Of a DNA stretch of 64,000 nt, positions 61,752-64,000 are shown piece after piece (within the stretch, counting starts at the first letter, position 1; every line of letters begins with the position of its first letter). The stretch lies in the NCBI GenBank assembly GCA_030549775.1, contig CM060175.1:40901915-40965914 (forward strand), written 5' to 3'. A program made the translations under genes and the position numbers. A model generated the notes under the pieces. The model saw only the letters and a program-made list of their open reading frames with translations. It made no database searches and had not been told where the DNA came from. The stretch is from Tamarix chinensis (Eukaryota > Streptophyta > Magnoliopsida > Caryophyllales > Tamaricaceae).

Positions 61752-62417
61752 CCCATAATGAGCCTGGTATCGAGCTCTTGATCCCCAACCTAGAAAACTC
61801 CCCTCGCACGTTGCCGCCCCTTTAGATGTCATTTTTGCCGCCTCCGGCCAACTTCGCTGCCGTCTCTACCTACCCAATTCATCTTTGCGCCACCCTCTAA
61901 CTAACTAAGCCTCCCATATCCTTCGATCCTTCCTGCACAAGCCACTCCGGCTGTGCGAAGTAGCCCCCTCGACTAACCTCTTCTCTGCCTCCGCTGCCCT
62001 TCGTGCCGCCTTTAACCACCAATTCTACCACTTCCGCTGCTCCTTTCACCTCCCATTCTATTCTCCAGACCCTCTTCTACCTTCCCCTACCTTTCTTTTC
62101 CCCTTCCTCCCTCTCCTCCTCTCTTTCTCTTCTTCTTCCCCATTAGGCCACCACCACCGCCGTCATGCGCCGCCACCCTTATTCTATTCCTCTCCACCTA
62201 GGCAGTCTTTAACACCCCAACCTACATCTTCATTCTCCCTATTTTGTTCCTAGCCTTCAACTTTTTCACTTTTCTTCTCTTTTTCTAGCCACCGCAACCT
62301 CCTTCGTGTACCACCATAGGTGCCGCCTGTCACCACTAGCCTAAGGTTGAACCCTAAATCCCCCTAACCCCTTTTCACTATTTATTCAAGCCTTAATCTA
62401 TTTTATTTCATTTATTC

Positions 62418-62675
62418 AAAATAGATTATTATTATTATTATTATTATTATTATTTCTATTATTATTGTTATTACTATTATTATTATTATTAATGATTTTA
62501 TTATTATTTCTATTGAGGGCTTAAGCCCTATTATACTTTTATTTCAATTTTATTATTATTATTCTTATTATTACTATTACCTTTATTATTAATATTAATA
62601 TGTTATTATTATTATTATAATTATTATTATTACTATTTTAAAATTATTATTATTACAAATATTTTACTAATAGTG

Positions 62676-62714
<39 letters not shown>

Positions 62715-62859
62715 TTCAATGTTAATATTATTATTCTATATAGGGCTGAAACCCTATTGTACCTATTTTGAATTGTAGTAGTGGTATTATAAATATCAAG
62801 TATTATTATTAGTAATATTATCATTATTTTTATCATTATCATTTATTATTCTTATTAGA

Positions 62860-62901
<42 letters not shown>

Positions 62902-62930
62902 TAATAAGTTTATTATTTTTCAATGTAGGG
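62418..62930. repeat. ATT triplet tract in LTR copy G
   Basis: Several long ATT runs (for example 62425-62450, 62675-62712, 62862-62900) are separated by a recurring phrase resembling AGGGYTGAAACCCTA at about 62515, 62742 and 62928. Confidence 0.88.
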
Positions 62931-62965
62931 TAGAAACCCTACTTCATTTTATCTTCAAATATTAT

Positions 62966-64000
62966 TGAAATGCCCCGAAAAATTCTAATCTAAAATATTA
63001 TATTTAAATGAGGTTTTATCATAAATATTAATTAAATTAATTATTTTAATTAAAATAAAAAGGAAATTAATTAGGGAAAATCAAGGATAAATTTATAAGT
63101 ATGTTAATTAAGAGAAATTGGGTATTTAAGCTAATTAAGGATTTGTATTTTAGAAATTAACTAAATAAATTATTTTATTTAAAATAATGAGGAGAAAATA
63201 GTTTCAAATTAATGTTAATTTTATAAATAATTTAATGGAATAAAATTAGGGTGTTTTGCTAATTAAAATGGAATTTATGGAAAACCTTTTAAAAATCCTA
63301 ATTTAGCCTAAAAATGGATTTAAATTTAATTTTATTTAAATATTATTATTTTTAAATATCCTAAATATTCAGATTAATTTAATTGGCTCTAATCTAATTA
63401 TTTTTCTCCTTTCCTTTTTCCCGTTTTCTTTTTCTTTCTTCCTTTTTCCTTTTCTTTTTCTTTCTTTTTCTTCTTTTTCTTTTTTCTCTTCTTCTCGCCG
63501 AACTGGGCCAGCTCGCGGCCCAGTTCCCCTTTTTCTTTTCTTCTTCTTCTTCGGCACGGCCCAGCCCGCACCCGCGCGACGTCATCCGTCCGCTCCATGC
63601 CACGCCGCGTTTTTACTTCTTTTCTACTGAAGCTCGTCGTTTCATTTAAAACCTTACCTCGTCGCGCCCGACCGGCCCGGTTCTTCCTTTTTCTTTTCTT
63701 TCCCGGCCGACCCGACCGCCTCCCTCTCTTCTTCCTTCTTCCTCCTTCCTCCTCCGTTGACGCTGCTGCACCTTTCGACCTCATTAATGGCTTCTCCGGC
63801 TACGGTGAGTAATACCGGCCGTTTCTTGTCTCATTGTCTTCCTCTTAACTCCAGAAATAACTTCATATAATTATTTGACGTTAACTCTCGGCCGTTTCTC
63901 CTCCCCAACCTCTCGAAACCCCGAAGCCAACCAAACGTCGACCGACCGTTTAACGCCACCGGCCACCCAAATTATTGCAATTAAAACTTCCATGTCGACC
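62966..64000 (+). mobile_element. giant-family LTR (copy H), start only, inside copy G
   Basis: It begins TGAAATGCCCCGAAAAATTC, nearly the same as copy G, and repeats the AT-rich opening and the CT-rich part (from about 63405), with many small differences. The preceding ATTAT would be the target copy. The unit runs off the window. A GTGAGT splice-donor-like string occurs at 63805, of unknown meaning. Confidence 0.75.

Larger units (their letters stand above)
60819..62965 (+). mobile_element. giant-family LTR (copy G), left part, inside copy F
   Basis: It starts TGAAATGCCCCGAAAATTC at 60819 in the middle of a module of copy F. The preceding CCAGT is the presumed target copy, the partner lying outside the window. 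AT-rich start, CT-rich part (61240-62330) with TATAAATATA at 61742, then a long ATT tract. It is interrupted by copy H at 62966. Its ends and order fit the same family, but its start (TGAAATGCCCCG) defines another subfamily. Confidence 0.75.

Overview
This is a stretch of plant nuclear DNA made almost entirely of transposable elements, many inserted inside one another. The element types (L1-like LINE with an APE endonuclease, two hAT DNA transposons, Ty3/gypsy retrotransposons with tRNA-Met-type primer sites) and the single host-like gene, a NETWORKED/KIP1-like protein with a plant-specific NAB actin-binding domain, indicate a seed plant, probably an angiosperm. The species cannot be named from the sequence. 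No tRNA, rRNA or CRISPR-like feature was found.

Left arm (1-6367): AT-rich DNA without a recognisable gene, then a badly decayed hAT element (about 2058-5965).

First nest (6368-33997): a reverse-strand L1-like LINE of about 4.8 kb is spread over 27.6 kb by insertions. Its RT is split by a 2.9-kb LTR-like unit (7903-10798). Its ORF1 is split by a second unit (13153-32223), which itself carries a third (15093-24898, target duplication CATAC) and a fourth (27338-31611, AGGGT). The third carries a fifth (19881-24791, CTAAG). After the insertions are removed, three of these units measure 4.9-5.0 kb. They start TGTAAT.CCCC, end GGGGTGTTACA and make 5-bp target duplications. Each has a CT-rich segment, most with a TATA-like box nearby, followed in most copies by a low-complexity tract, a tandem CCGGTGGACC module array and a terminal hairpin. 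None contains gag or pol. I read them as solo LTRs of one Ty3/gypsy family with giant LTRs. A separate 0.87-kb solo LTR (33087-33953) sits at the LINE 5' end.

Middle (34586-41945): a nearly full-length, mutated Ty3/gypsy element, carrying a solo LTR inside integrase. It resembles the centromeric-type (CRM) lineage and its pol frame runs on into the 3' LTR.

Host-gene segment (about 43300-45770): a two-exon NAB-domain gene with an apparent frameshift and loss of the conserved N-terminal tryptophans. It is followed by a well-preserved 5.2-kb hAT transposon (46211-51458) with a perfect 8-bp target duplication and a transposase damaged, as far as I can see, by one stop codon.

Second nest (about 53150-64000): degenerate LTR-like DNA, then a reverse-strand giant LTR (54643-60818) split by a gypsy element (55070-60269, TCAGT) that has both LTRs but lacks most of RT, RNase H and the first half of integrase. 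Two further forward giant LTRs follow (60819 and 62966), the second running off the window.

The interpretation rests on reading junctions, duplicated target sites and protein motifs by eye. No database search or alignment program was used.
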